A model generated the notes under the pieces. It saw only the letters and a list, made by a program, of their open reading frames with translations, was not told the origin of the DNA and ran no database searches. The translations under genes were made by a program, and so were the position numbers. 64,000 nucleotides of DNA from Arsenophonus sp046530785 (lineage in GTDB: Bacteria > Pseudomonadota > Gammaproteobacteria > Enterobacterales > Enterobacteriaceae), in contig JBHEQT010000002.1 of NCBI GenBank assembly GCA_046530785.1, forward strand, positions 124,001 through 188,000. Direction: 5' to 3'. Positions 1 through 9,819 of the stretch are shown one piece after another; within the stretch, counting starts at the first letter, position 1, and each line of letters opens with the position of its first letter.

Positions 1-842
1 TTCATCTTACTTCCTTCTAGATAACGGTTAGAAATAGATATCCATGGATCTTCTCCAAGTTGTTTCAAACTTAAAGAGACTCTTGTACGATCACGATCAA
101 ACTTTAATACTTTAATGTTGATTTCATCACCAACATTAACAATTTCACTTGGGTGTTTAACACGCTTCCAAGCCATGTCAGTAATATGTAATAATCCATC
201 AACACCACCAAGATCAATAAATGCACCATAGTCAGTTAAGTTTTTAACAATACCTTTAATTTCCATTCCTTCTTGCAAGGTTTCCAATAAGTGATCACGT
301 TCTGCACTATTTTCAGACTCAATAACAGCGCGACGTGAAACAACAACGTTATTACGTTTTTGATCCAGTTTTATAACTTTAAATTCAAGTTCTTTACCTT
401 CCAAGTGAGATGTGTCACGAATTGGTCGAATATCAACCAATGAACCTGGTAAAAATGCACGAATACCTGTTAATTCTACTGTAAAACCACCTTTTACTTT
501 ACCGTTTATAATACCCATAACTGTTTCGACATTTTTATAAGCTTTTTCTAGCATCAACCAAGATTCATGTCTTTTTGCTTTTTCGCGAGATAATATTGTT
601 TCACCAAAACCATCTTCTACTGCGTCTAAAGCAACATCAATTTCGTCATTAACCTGAATTTCTAGCTCACCATACATATTTTTAAATTGTTCTACTGGAA
701 TCGCTGATTCTGATTTCAGACCGGCATCAACTAAAACGACATCTTTGTCGATAGAAACAACAATACCCCGAACAATAGCCCCTGGACGGGTTTCGATACT
801 CTCTAAAGATTCTTTAAATAATTGAGCAAAAGATTCTGTCAT
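1..842 (-). CDS. rpsA: 30S ribosomal protein S1, N-terminal half (runs off the window)
   Basis: S1 binds mRNA on the 30S subunit and helps initiation on leaders with weak Shine-Dalgarno sites. The minus-strand frame begins at the ATG at 842 (MTESFAQLFKESLESIETRP, then GAIVRGIVVSIDKDVVLVDAG) and stays open to the window edge, about 280 codons of a protein that has 557 residues in E. coli. The visible part covers the first S1 repeats and ends in a stretch reading VSLSLKQLGEDPWISISNRY, a hallmark of the third repeat. It lies downstream of cmk on the same strand, the usual cmk-rpsA arrangement, with a 163-base AT-rich spacer that may carry its own promoter. No disruption is seen. Identification is certain; only the 3' half is missing, for lack of sequence. 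Confidence 0.98.
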   Translation of the reverse strand, partial: MTESFAQLFKESLESIETRPGAIVRGIVVSIDKDVVLVDAGLKSESAIPVEQFKNMYGELEIQVNDEIDVALDAVEDGFGETILSREKAKRHESWLMLEKAYKNVETVMGIINGKVKGGFTVELTGIRAFLPGSLVDIRPIRDTSHLEGKELEFKVIKLDQKRNNVVVSRRAVIESENSAERDHLLETLQEGMEIKGIVKNLTDYGAFIDLGGVDGLLHITDMAWKRVKHPSEIVNVGDEINIKVLKFDRDRTRVSLSLKQLGEDPWISISNRYLEGSKM

Positions 843-1005
843 AGTAAGATCTTCAAAAGTTTAATTTTAACTTTCATTCAACATCCTGTTAAATGGGGTT
901 ATTTTACGTGCTTCTTAATAATCCTTATTATAAAGCTTTATTTGATTTAATGTAATTTACATTACACCAATTAGATGTGTTAATCTATTATATATTCAAT
1001 ATAAA

Positions 1006-1695
1006 TCATATTGTATAGCTAAGATTTATTTTTTTCATATAAGAGATCACCTGATCGATAACTTCTTCAATAGATAATTTTGTAGAATCCAGAATTAACG
1101 CATCTTTTGCAGGAACTAATGGAGAAATTAATCTATTACAATCACGATAATCACGCTCTTTAATATCAAGTAAAATATCGGTTAATTTAACATTAAATCC
1201 ATTTTCTTTCAATTGTCTCATTTTTCTATAAGCACGCTCTTCAATTGTGGCATTAAGAAAAATCTTTACCGGTGCATCTGGAAAAACTACCGTTCCCATA
1301 TCACGACCATCAGTAATCAATCCTGGTTTAGTACGAAATTCCCTTTGCCTATGTAATAATATTTTTCTAATTCTAGGAAAAGTTGATATAAGAGATGCCA
1401 TTTTACCAAAAACTTTACTACGAATTTTGTTACTAACATCTTCTCCATCAAATATAACACTTAATTCTTTCTCTTTAAATTCAAAACGGATATCAAGATT
1501 AGACGCTAATGGAACTAGTTCTTCTTCAGACTTAATATCAAGATGATAGTGTAATACTCCTAAAGATAATACACGATAAATAGCTCCGGAATCAAGTATT
1601 TGCCAACCTAGCTTATTTGCTAATGCTTGAGATAAAGCACCTTTACCTGCTCCACTTGGACCATCAACTGTGATAACTGGAGATAAAACTGCCAT
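1006..1695 (-). CDS. cmk: Cytidylate kinase
   Basis: Phosphorylates CMP and dCMP to the diphosphates with ATP, recycling pyrimidine nucleotides from RNA turnover and phospholipid synthesis. The 229-residue product (227 in E. coli) opens MAVLSPVITVDGPSGAGKGA, whose GPSGAGKG is the P-loop. The LDSGAIYR stretch (about residues 35-42) and DGRDMGTVVFPDAPVKIFL (about 128-146) are the CMP-binding and lid-proximal signatures of the family. The start has a purine-rich AGGAGA site a few bases upstream (in the 1697-1703 area on the complementary strand). It sits between aroA and rpsA in one minus-strand run; the protease gene ycaL found between aroA and cmk in E. coli is gone, leaving 175 bases. Confidence 0.97.
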   Translation of the reverse strand: MAVLSPVITVDGPSGAGKGALSQALANKLGWQILDSGAIYRVLSLGVLHYHLDIKSEEELVPLASNLDIRFEFKEKELSVIFDGEDVSNKIRSKVFGKMASLISTFPRIRKILLHRQREFRTKPGLITDGRDMGTVVFPDAPVKIFLNATIEERAYRKMRQLKENGFNVKLTDILLDIKERDYRDCNRLISPLVPAKDALILDSTKLSIEEVIDQVISYMKKINLSYTI

Positions 1696-1870
1696 TATAC
1701 TCTCCTTTTTGAAAATTGAATTTTTAGAAAAACTTTCTATTAGAATAACAAGTATTTTACACTATACTTAATTTTTTCTACATAAGGTAATAATAAAATT
1801 AAAAATTAAATTAATTTTATATAAAACATAATACTCGTTATTCAGTGTTATGTTAATATTTATAAATATA

Positions 1871-3154
1871 CTAATATCGATAACTCAATTTTTCTAACTG
1901 ATAAAAATAATCTGGAAAAGATTTAGCAGTACATTTTGGATCTAAAATAGTAACCGGGGTATTTGAGAAAGCAATAAGTGAAAAACACATAGCCATACGA
2001 TGATCATTATAAGTTACTATTTCTGCATATTTTAATAATTTAGGAGGTAAAATACGAATATAATCACGCCCTTCTTCTACTTTAGCTCCAACTTTTGTTA
2101 ATTCGGTCGCCATTGCAGTTAATCTGTCAGTTTCTTTTACCCTCCAGTTATAAATATTACGAATAACCGTTTCACCTTGCGCAAATAGAGATAAAGTCGC
2201 AACTGTCATTGCTACATCTGGGATCGCATTCATATCCATATCAATACCAATTAACTTATTTCGTTGACATTCAATAAAATTTTTACCAAAACGTATTTTG
2301 GCACCCATTTTTTTAAGTATACTAGAAAATTGTATATCACCTTGTAGACTATTTTTGCTAATCCCTGTTACCCTAACAGTTCCACCTTTAATTGCTGCTG
2401 CAGCTAAAAAATAAGATGCAGAGGAGGCATCTCCTTCAACAAGATAATTGTTAGGTGAAATATATTGTTGTCCAGCTTTAATATGAAATCTACAATAATA
2501 TTGATTATCTACTTTAACACCAAAAATAAGCATTAGTGTAAGAGTAATCTCAATGTAAGGTTTAGAAACAATGTTTCCTTTTACCTGAATAGTTGTATCA
2601 TTATAGGCTAAGGGCGCAGCCATTAAAAGTGCAGTCAAAAACTGGCTAGAGAGACTTCCATCTATTGTGATGGAACCACCAGAAAAGCCACCTTTTATCC
2701 TTATTGGCGGATAACCATATTTTTCTAAATAGGCAATATTTGCCCCACCTTGCTGTAGAGCATCAATGAGATGATCAATAGGACGCTCTTTCATTCGTGG
2801 TTCTCCTGTTAAGACAATATCATTGTCTTTAACTGCTAAAATAGCACTTAATAAACGAATAGCCGTTCCTGTATTACCAAGAAAAATTTCTAAACCTTTT
2901 TTATAGTTAAAATGATGACTTCCTCCTTTTATAATACATGTTGTAAAATTATGAAATAATTGATATTCGATACCTAATATCCTCAAAGCATTAAGCATAT
3001 GACGAATATCTTCACTAGCAGGAAGATTAGTTAATACTGTTTGTTTATTCGATAATGCAGCTAACAATAGTACTCTATTAGAGATGCTTTTTGATCCAAG
3101 AAGATTGATAGTACCTTCAACATAAGAAATTGGTTGTATTGTTATAGGTTGCAT
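1871..3154 (-). CDS. aroA: 3-phosphoshikimate 1-carboxyvinyltransferase (EPSP synthase)
   Basis: Joins shikimate-3-phosphate and phosphoenolpyruvate in the sixth shikimate step, in the cytosol. The longest frame begins at a TTG at 3172, but the ATG at 3154 is preferred: it has GGAG 12-16 bases upstream and gives MQPITIQPISYVEGTINL, aligning without gaps to the E. coli start and yielding exactly 427 residues, the E. coli length. Core motifs are present: GSKSISNR, GEPRMKERPI, SSQFLTALLMAAP, VEGDASSASYFLA, WRVKETDR and NDHRMAM. Two usually constant positions differ: the LPGSKS motif reads LLGSKS, and the active-site GNAGTAMRP reads GNTGTAIRL, so the position equivalent to E. coli Pro101 is Leu. 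serC lies 120 bases upstream on the same strand, the classical serC-aroA operon. The frame is full length, so the enzyme is probably functional though altered. Confidence 0.96.
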   Translation of the reverse strand: MQPITIQPISYVEGTINLLGSKSISNRVLLLAALSNKQTVLTNLPASEDIRHMLNALRILGIEYQLFHNFTTCIIKGGSHHFNYKKGLEIFLGNTGTAIRLLSAILAVKDNDIVLTGEPRMKERPIDHLIDALQQGGANIAYLEKYGYPPIRIKGGFSGGSITIDGSLSSQFLTALLMAAPLAYNDTTIQVKGNIVSKPYIEITLTLMLIFGVKVDNQYYCRFHIKAGQQYISPNNYLVEGDASSASYFLAAAAIKGGTVRVTGISKNSLQGDIQFSSILKKMGAKIRFGKNFIECQRNKLIGIDMDMNAIPDVAMTVATLSLFAQGETVIRNIYNWRVKETDRLTAMATELTKVGAKVEEGRDYIRILPPKLLKYAEIVTYNDHRMAMCFSLIAFSNTPVTILDPKCTAKSFPDYFYQLEKLSYRY

Positions 3155-3274
3155 TAATAGGAAACTCTCCAATAATTAAAGTTGGAAAAATTATTTAAAT
3201 CACATTTATATTTTTATTTGATATAATCAGAAAGATGTCCGTTTTATTAATTTAACCTAAAATGTTTATTTACC

Positions 3275-4363
3275 TTATTTATAATAATGTTCAAAATTAA
3301 TCATAAAATCAATTAATTTATGCACACCAGATAAAGGCATAGCATTATAAATTGAAGCTCTTATTCCACCTACCGCTTTATGTCCTTTTAAAAAAAGAAG
3401 CCCTTTCTGTTCTGCCGCTTTGATAAACTCATTATCTAAATTAGGTTTTGCTATTTGAAATGTAACGTTCATTAATGAACGATTTATTGGATCTATATTA
3501 TTAATATAAAAGTGACTATTATCAATAATATCATACAATAATCGAGCTTTTTTTTGATTATGTATTTCTATTTCTTTTAATCCACCTTTCTCTTTTAACC
3601 ATTTAAAAACCATACCAGATAAATATAACGCAAAAGTCGGAGGTGTATTGTATAATGATTCATTTTTAGCTAGAATAGTATAATCAAGTATAGAAGGAAT
3701 TTTTTTTCTTTTCCCACTTAATAAATCTTCACGAATAATAACTAATGTGATACCTGCTGGACCGATATTTTTTTGCGCTCCGGCGTAAATAACACCAAAA
3801 GAATTTACATCAATTGGCCGAGACAAGATCGCTGAGGAGTAATCAGCAATTACAATTTTACCTGGACAAAAATTAGGTAAAGATTGTATCGCAATACCAT
3901 CAACCGTCTCATTCGGGCAATAATGAAGATATTTAGAATTTTTTGTTAATAACCATTGATTCATTGGTTGTACAGATAAAAAATCTGATTTTTCTAAACG
4001 AATATTAATCTCATTGACAAAACAATATTTTATTGCTTCTTGTGCAGCAGACTTTGCCCAATATCCTCCTACAATATAGTCTACAGTTTCATCTGTTTGA
4101 AATAAATTTAATGGTAATGCGGAAAATTGCCCTCTTCCCCCTCCGTGACAAAAAAGGACTTTATAATTATCAGGTATATTAAGTAGTTCACGTAAATCTT
4201 GCTCAGCTTCTCTGACTATTTTCATAAATGCTTCACTGCGATGGTTTATTTCCATTACCGAAACACCAATACCATTCCAATTACGAAATTCTTTTTGTGC
4301 ACGTTGCAAAACTTCTAACGGTAACATACCAGGACCAGCGCTAAAATTATATATTTGAGTCAT
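3275..4363 (-). CDS. serC: Phosphoserine aminotransferase
   Basis: PLP enzyme that makes 3-phosphoserine for serine and also acts in the DXP-dependent pyridoxal phosphate pathway. The product has 362 residues, the same as in E. coli, and starts MTQIYNFSAGPGMLP. FCHGGGRGQF (about 72-81) and ADYSSAILSRPIDV are family signatures; the PLP lysine lies in YAGAQKNIGPAG near residue 198; the tail carries GGIRASIYNAMPLSGV. The ATG at 4363 follows TAAGGCTAATCG, a modest ribosome site. It heads the serC-aroA pair. Upstream lie 2.6 kb with no intact gene, so serC probably begins the transcription unit. Keeping serC without visible serA or serB is compatible with a role in vitamin B6 supply, but the window cannot decide this. 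Confidence 0.97.
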   Translation of the reverse strand: MTQIYNFSAGPGMLPLEVLQRAQKEFRNWNGIGVSVMEINHRSEAFMKIVREAEQDLRELLNIPDNYKVLFCHGGGRGQFSALPLNLFQTDETVDYIVGGYWAKSAAQEAIKYCFVNEINIRLEKSDFLSVQPMNQWLLTKNSKYLHYCPNETVDGIAIQSLPNFCPGKIVIADYSSAILSRPIDVNSFGVIYAGAQKNIGPAGITLVIIREDLLSGKRKKIPSILDYTILAKNESLYNTPPTFALYLSGMVFKWLKEKGGLKEIEIHNQKKARLLYDIIDNSHFYINNIDPINRSLMNVTFQIAKPNLDNEFIKAAEQKGLLFLKGHKAVGGIRASIYNAMPLSGVHKLIDFMINFEHYYK

Positions 4364-6980
4364 CGATTAGCCTTATTGATCTTAATTAAGTTGTTAAAAC
4401 TTAACATCCTTGCAATAATTTAATTATTTAATTTTTTTTAATAAAACAATTTTTTAGCAAATATCACATTTCAAATTAAGAAATCAATACTTACCTTTAT
4501 ACTTAAATAATGATTAATTTCATTAAATTATGATTTTTGTTCAAGGAACATTATACTAAAACCCATCCTCCTTCTATAAATTTTAAAATTTAATATCAGC
4601 AAGTCCATATTTATTATCATTAATTTCGTTATATTGAGTCATAAAATTTTTTGGAATAAAGTAGCGGGAATAAAGCCTATTCTTTTCTTTTTACTAAATC
4701 ATTATAGGTAAAGTAAAATTTATTATCTATTTGTATTACTCAAATCCAGTACTAATAATGCTTTATCAATTTTAATAAGTTAAGAACTTTACTTCTACTT
4801 CTGATGAATTTAGATAAGCATAATAATACCAATTTTAATAAATAGTCTAATTTACTACTATTATAGGTAGTAGTATCTTATTTATTTTAACTACGCTTAA
4901 AGTAAGTGTAGTTTATTTATTTTAAATTAAACTCTTTTTATGATTAACTTTATAAACTTTAACAAAGTTACTAGTTATTTTAACTGCATCACAAAAACTA
5001 AGAGATTTTATCGTCCTTAAAATCTAAAAAATACTTTTTGATTTTTTCCTATCTCTTTATCAAAAAGAATAATGACAATCATTATATAATCTCTATTTTC
5101 ATTAAATAGTTAAAGATATAAAACCGAATTTCATCGCACCAACCCCCACCCCCACACAAGTTACATATAAATGTTTTTATGATAATTTTTTATTAAATAT
5201 AAAAATAAGGAATTTCTTTGTATTATTATTGATACTGATAAAAATTCAGTTTTTCAGAATTATTATTAATTTTTTTTAAATATTTTGTTATTTATGATTT
5301 TAAATCATTTATTATCTTTTGAATCATTATTAAGAATTTATTTTAAAATATAAAATTAGTAATTTCTACTTTAATTACCATACTATAAAATAAAATTAAT
5401 AGTAATTTTACTAGGACGTATAATTGGGATTTTAAGTTTTTGAAGAATTACTATCTTCAACAAATATCTTCACAGTAATTAGTATTTTAATAATTTCTAA
5501 GAAAATAATAATATTATTTAATAACAATTATATTATTTCAATTAATAAAATATTTCATATTATTAAAAATTTTTCTTTTAAAACACTGGAAATTATTTTC
5601 AAAAATTTCTTTTAAAGAAAGAAATTAACTCTTATATAGAATATTAATACTGTGAATAATATCAAATAAAACAAAAATATTATAGTAAAATAATTTACTC
5701 ATTAAAATAAATAAATATAAAATACTATGGCTATAAGTCAATTTTTTGCTCTTTTTTTGTAAAAAAATCAAATCTAAAAATTTTTTACTACTCCTCAATA
5801 GAATTTTAAAAATACTATTTTGTATTGAAGAAGGATTTTATGGTTAAACCTATCATCCCTATTATTTGAGTATCAAAATGATATTTATCATAGAGATGAT
5901 TATTTATATATTTTATTAATAAAAAGATTATAGAAAGTTCTATCTATTCGTTGAATAGTAAGTTAACTCTTACGTTAAGAAATATAATTCTTTATTCATC
6001 AAAATATATTTTCTATATTATATATTTTATTTATTAAAAAATTCTATTTCGCTTCTTTTAATAAATGATTTGAAATTTCGATAGTATAGGAACTTTAAAA
6101 TAAAAATAATATTTTCCTTTCAATTTAAAAGGACATTGTAGTAATAAATATAGAAAATAAATAAAACTAAATCCTTCTTCAATCTGATTATATTATTTAC
6201 CGTCTCTAAAACGGAATGTTCGTTTACAATCAAGGTTTTTTCTTACTATTTGTTTTTCTTTTATAATCTCTAATATTTTGATAAATAAACTAGAATTTTG
6301 ATTTTATTTTTTAATATAATACTTATTTTGGTGATATTAACAGAAAAATAAAAATTTTGAGTGAAAAATATTTTCTATCGTTATAAGATTCTTCGTTTTA
6401 TGTTTTTTACTAAAAACTTTAGTATTCAATAATATTAAATATTTTAAGTTTAACTTAATCGTATTATTCCTTTTATTGTTGTTCATCTAAATATCCATAA
6501 TTATATATACAAAACTTGTGTATCATGTTGCTCTTTAGAATAGCAAGTTTATTATTTTAAATTTATCTAATAAAGATTGTCTCTTCTAAAGATCTGGGTA
6601 TCATACCATGTAATATTTTTGATATTTATCTTTTTTATTTTTTAATGTTGCTTATAATAAAAAATTTGTTTTTTAATCGTATTCAACTTACCATTTATTT
6701 ATGATTGGAAATCAAAAAAATAATTAATCTTATATAATTATCGGAAAATAATTTCTTTAAATTAATAATTATATTAAAAATTAAAGAAAAAATTAACTTT
6801 TAATAAACAAATTTTAATATTTTTTTGTAAAGGTTATTTGCTTTTATAAAAAAGATTATTTAAATTAATTTAAGATTATGTTTCGTTTGATTAACTAAAA
6901 TTAACTTAATTATTTCACTGATAAAATTTATTTATAGATAATTTTTTATATTTTTAAAAAAAATCTTATATTTTTATTAA
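4364..6980. other. Non-coding AT-rich gap between serC and serS
   Basis: No frame above noise and no RNA gene recognised. E. coli has ycaP, ycaO and the foc/pfl genes on this side of serC, and the length would hold ycaP plus ycaO. I did not find a convincing remnant of either, and the search was not exhaustive. Points of note are a Fur-box-like palindrome at 5068-5086 and a C-rich tract at 5139-5157. Confidence 0.6.
5068..5086. promoter_or_regulatory. Fur-box-like palindrome, probably a relic
   Basis: AATAATGACAATCATTATA matches the 19-base Fur consensus GATAATGATAATCATTATC at 16 positions. There is no intact gene within 700 bases, so if it was ever an operator its target has gone. In DNA this AT-rich, chance similarity is a real alternative. 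Confidence 0.3.
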
Positions 6981-8270
6981 TTAGCATAACTTTAATCTTT
7001 TTATGTATGGTCGTAAAACTTCTGGTATTTCAATTCTCCCATCAGCTTGCTGATAATTTTCCATAATAGCAAGTAAAGTACGACCAACAGCCAAACCAGA
7101 ACCATTTAATATATGAACTAACTGAGATTTTTTATCATTTTTATTTCGAAAACGTGCTTGTATACGACGCGCCTGAAAATCTCCAGTATTTGAACAAGAA
7201 GAGATTTCACGATAGGTATTTTGTGTTGGTAACCACACCTCAAGATCATATGTTTTACAAGAAGAAAAACCCATATCGCCGGTACACAAGATAATTTTAC
7301 GATATGGTAGTTTTAGAAGTTGTAATACTTTTTCTGCATGTCCAGTTAATTCTTCCAATGCTTCCATTGATTTTTCTGGTTCAATTATCTGGATTAATTC
7401 AACTTTATCAAATTGATGCATACGAATTAGCCCACGTGTATCTCGGCCATATGAACCAGCTTCGGAACGAAAACACGGGGTATGTGCTGTTAACTTTATT
7501 GGTAATATATCTTTTGCTAAAATTTCATCTCTTACTAAATTAATAATCGGTACTTCAGCGGTTGGGATTAAAGCATATTGCTGATTTAATGATTGTTTTT
7601 TCAATGGTTTAGTATGAAAAAGATCTTTGCTAAATTTAGGTAATTGTCCAGTACCATAAAGTGTTGCACGATTTACTAAATAAGGAACATAAGTTTCTAT
7701 ATAGCCATGTTGTTCAGTGTGTAAATCCAACATAAATTGCGCCAAAATCCGATGTAAATTCGCAATTTGTCCTTTCATGACTACAAAACGAGAACCGGTA
7801 ATTTTTACTGAGGCTGAAAAATCCAGACCATTATTTAATTCACCTAATTCCACATGATCTTTGATGTCAAAATCATACTGTCGTGGCTTACCCCAACTAC
7901 TTATTTCAATATTATTAATTTCACTTTTTCCGTCTGGTACGCTTTCATCTGGTAAATTTGGTAAATTTAAAAAAATATTTCGAATCTTATCCTGTATTTT
8001 CGTTAACTTATTTTTTATATTATCTAAGTCTTCATTTAAGTTTTTAACTTCGTTACATAAAGCTTCAACATTTTCACCACATACTTTTGCTGCACCGATT
8101 ATTTTCGAACGAGAGTTTCGTTCAGCTTGTAAATTTTCTGTTTTAATTTGTAAATCTTTTCGTTCTTTTTTTAATTTACGCAACTTATCTACATCAAGAA
8201 TAAATCCTCTACGAGCAAGTTTTTTAGCAACTACTTCTAAATCATTACGCAATAAATTTGGATCGAGCAT
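6981..8270 (-). CDS. serS: Serine--tRNA ligase
   Basis: Class II synthetase charging tRNA-Ser and tRNA-Sec. The product has 429 residues (430 in E. coli) and starts MLDPNLLRNDLEVVAKKLAR. An N-terminal helical arm (about residues 30-100, rich in Lys/Glu/Asn, antiparallel coiled coil) is followed by the catalytic domain: TAEVPIINLVRDE, TPCFRSEAGSYGRDTRGLIR (motif 2), REISSCSN and the motif 3 stretch GSGLAVGRTLLAIMENYQ. The usual SSCSNVWDFQARR reads SSCSNTGDFQARR, at a site that varies between species. The ATG at 8270 has AGGTTAA upstream. In E. coli rarA sits directly upstream; here 1.5 kb of unexplained DNA with two strong hairpins intervenes before the rarA remnant. Confidence 0.98.
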   Translation of the reverse strand: MLDPNLLRNDLEVVAKKLARRGFILDVDKLRKLKKERKDLQIKTENLQAERNSRSKIIGAAKVCGENVEALCNEVKNLNEDLDNIKNKLTKIQDKIRNIFLNLPNLPDESVPDGKSEINNIEISSWGKPRQYDFDIKDHVELGELNNGLDFSASVKITGSRFVVMKGQIANLHRILAQFMLDLHTEQHGYIETYVPYLVNRATLYGTGQLPKFSKDLFHTKPLKKQSLNQQYALIPTAEVPIINLVRDEILAKDILPIKLTAHTPCFRSEAGSYGRDTRGLIRMHQFDKVELIQIIEPEKSMEALEELTGHAEKVLQLLKLPYRKIILCTGDMGFSSCKTYDLEVWLPTQNTYREISSCSNTGDFQARRIQARFRNKNDKKSQLVHILNGSGLAVGRTLLAIMENYQQADGRIEIPEVLRPYIKRLKLC

Positions 8271-8329
8271 GTTTAACCTATAAAATTACTTTTTCTAAAA
8301 TCTGTCAATATTCTCTAACAGGTAAATAC

Positions 8330-8361
8330 TTTTACCATAATTTATTTAAATTATGGTAAAA
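8330..8361. repeat. Perfect 15-bp inverted repeat upstream of serS
   Basis: TTTTACCATAATTTA at 8330-8344 and its exact complement TAAATTATGGTAAAA at 8347-8361 are separated by two bases. On the minus strand this lies 60-91 bases upstream of the serS start, so it could be a leader hairpin or the terminator of a vanished upstream gene. A second repeat using the same ACC/GGT core follows at 8401-8435. Confidence 0.7.
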
Positions 8362-8400
8362 ATCGTTTTAACGATAGCTTTTTATTGAGTTAATTTTTAT

Positions 8401-8435
8401 CAAATTTACCAGAATCTAATAAATTGGTAAATTTG
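8401..8435. repeat. 10-bp inverted repeat, second hairpin upstream of serS
   Basis: CAAATTTACC (8401-8410) and GGTAAATTTG (8426-8435) are exact complements around a 15-base loop. With the 8330-8361 hairpin it forms a tandem hairpin leader in front of serS. Confidence 0.6.
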
Positions 8436-9819
8436 TTTCTTAAATTAAGGTTTAATAAATAATTATAATATATTCTCTTATTATATTATCTTTTGATAAA
8501 TAAATTTTTATTAATTCTTAATGATTAGCTTATCATTATTTTAAAGAAATACGTTTCTTAAATATATTTCTTTATTAATTTATTAGAAAAATTACGTATA
8601 TGAATTGATAGATTATAATCTTATTTCTATTTTATCAATTATGGAGGAATAAAAGTATGATAAATAAAATTATTTATAATGATGTATGAATAAATATCAA
8701 ATACATTTTAATAATAAATTTTCTCTTCTTCTTAATTTAGGCATAAATCAATAAAACAATCATAAGTTTTTTTGATATTTAGAATATTTTCTCTCAGATA
8801 TAATTATCTCACTATAATATTCTTTAATGTATATTTACACATTTTATGATAATAGAATTAATCTCTAATTTAGATAGAACTTATTTAATACTGAGGTTCG
8901 GATATCCGACTGAATCCGTCCCCGAGTATAAACTATTTTACTTAAAAACAACACATGTGACAGAAGGGATTAGCAGATTGAATGAATTTTAGTATTAAAG
9001 ATATCGCTTAAGTACTCAAAAGAATTTTTTTACAACTTATAAAAACTCTTTGAAATTTCCTTAATAACTAAAAAATTTTTAAAATTAAATCAATGTGTAT
9101 ATAGAGAGTCTGTCCAAAGCTAAAAAAGAAAACAATTTTTTAATTATTCCTTGAATTACTTATGATTTTTAATCACAGCTAAAATTTTATTGCCAATAAT
9201 AAGTAAAAACAACGTTTAAAATGAATAACTATATGGAAACTAATGTTATAAATTATAAATTAGTTTATTAATTTTAATCCAGAAAAGAAATTACTAATTG
9301 AAAGGATTTAAATCTATAATTTTATTAATAATTAGGTCGCTATCTTGTTTTAATGGAAAAATTTAATATTCAAAAAATATATAGATTTTTTACTACGAGA
9401 ATAGTAAAGATATAGGGATATGTTAATTTAAAAAAAAGAATTTTTTATAGATTATTCATCATAAAAGCAGTTTAATCTCTAGTAATTAATGAATTTAGGC
9501 TCTTACATGAATATAATTTCTTATTCTCGATAAAATCGATAAATTTTAAAATACCATCTTAATCAGAAAAATTGAATGATCTAAAAATTATTTACTGCAA
9601 TAAAATTAAATTATCTTTAATTAATTAGAATAAGATTAAAGATCTTTTTACTGTTACTAAAATATCAATAAACTTTATTAGAATAATAAAAGTATTAAAG
9701 TTTAAATAATACAGAAAAATGATTAATTCAAGAGAAAAATAAATCAATACTATTAAAGCTAATATATTAAAATTAATTAATAAAAATAAAATTTAGATAG
9801 ATGAATTTTTCAAAGAAAT
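8436..9819. other. Unexplained DNA between serS leader and rarA remnant
   Basis: In E. coli rarA abuts serS. Here, if the rarA remnant keeps its original length, about 1.4 kb is left over with no intact frame and no assigned relic. It contains a conspicuous GC island at 8891-8931, including the 12-base palindrome TCGGATATCCGA at 8898-8909. I could not fold this into a tRNA or other known RNA. Confidence 0.5.

Noticed and set aside
7304..7543. Frames antisense to intact genes (for example 1247-1546, 7304-7543, 7861-8283, 47333-47605, 48984-49298, 49473-49796, 52247-52549)
   Set aside because: All lie opposite conserved proteins and have the composition of reverse-strand shadows.
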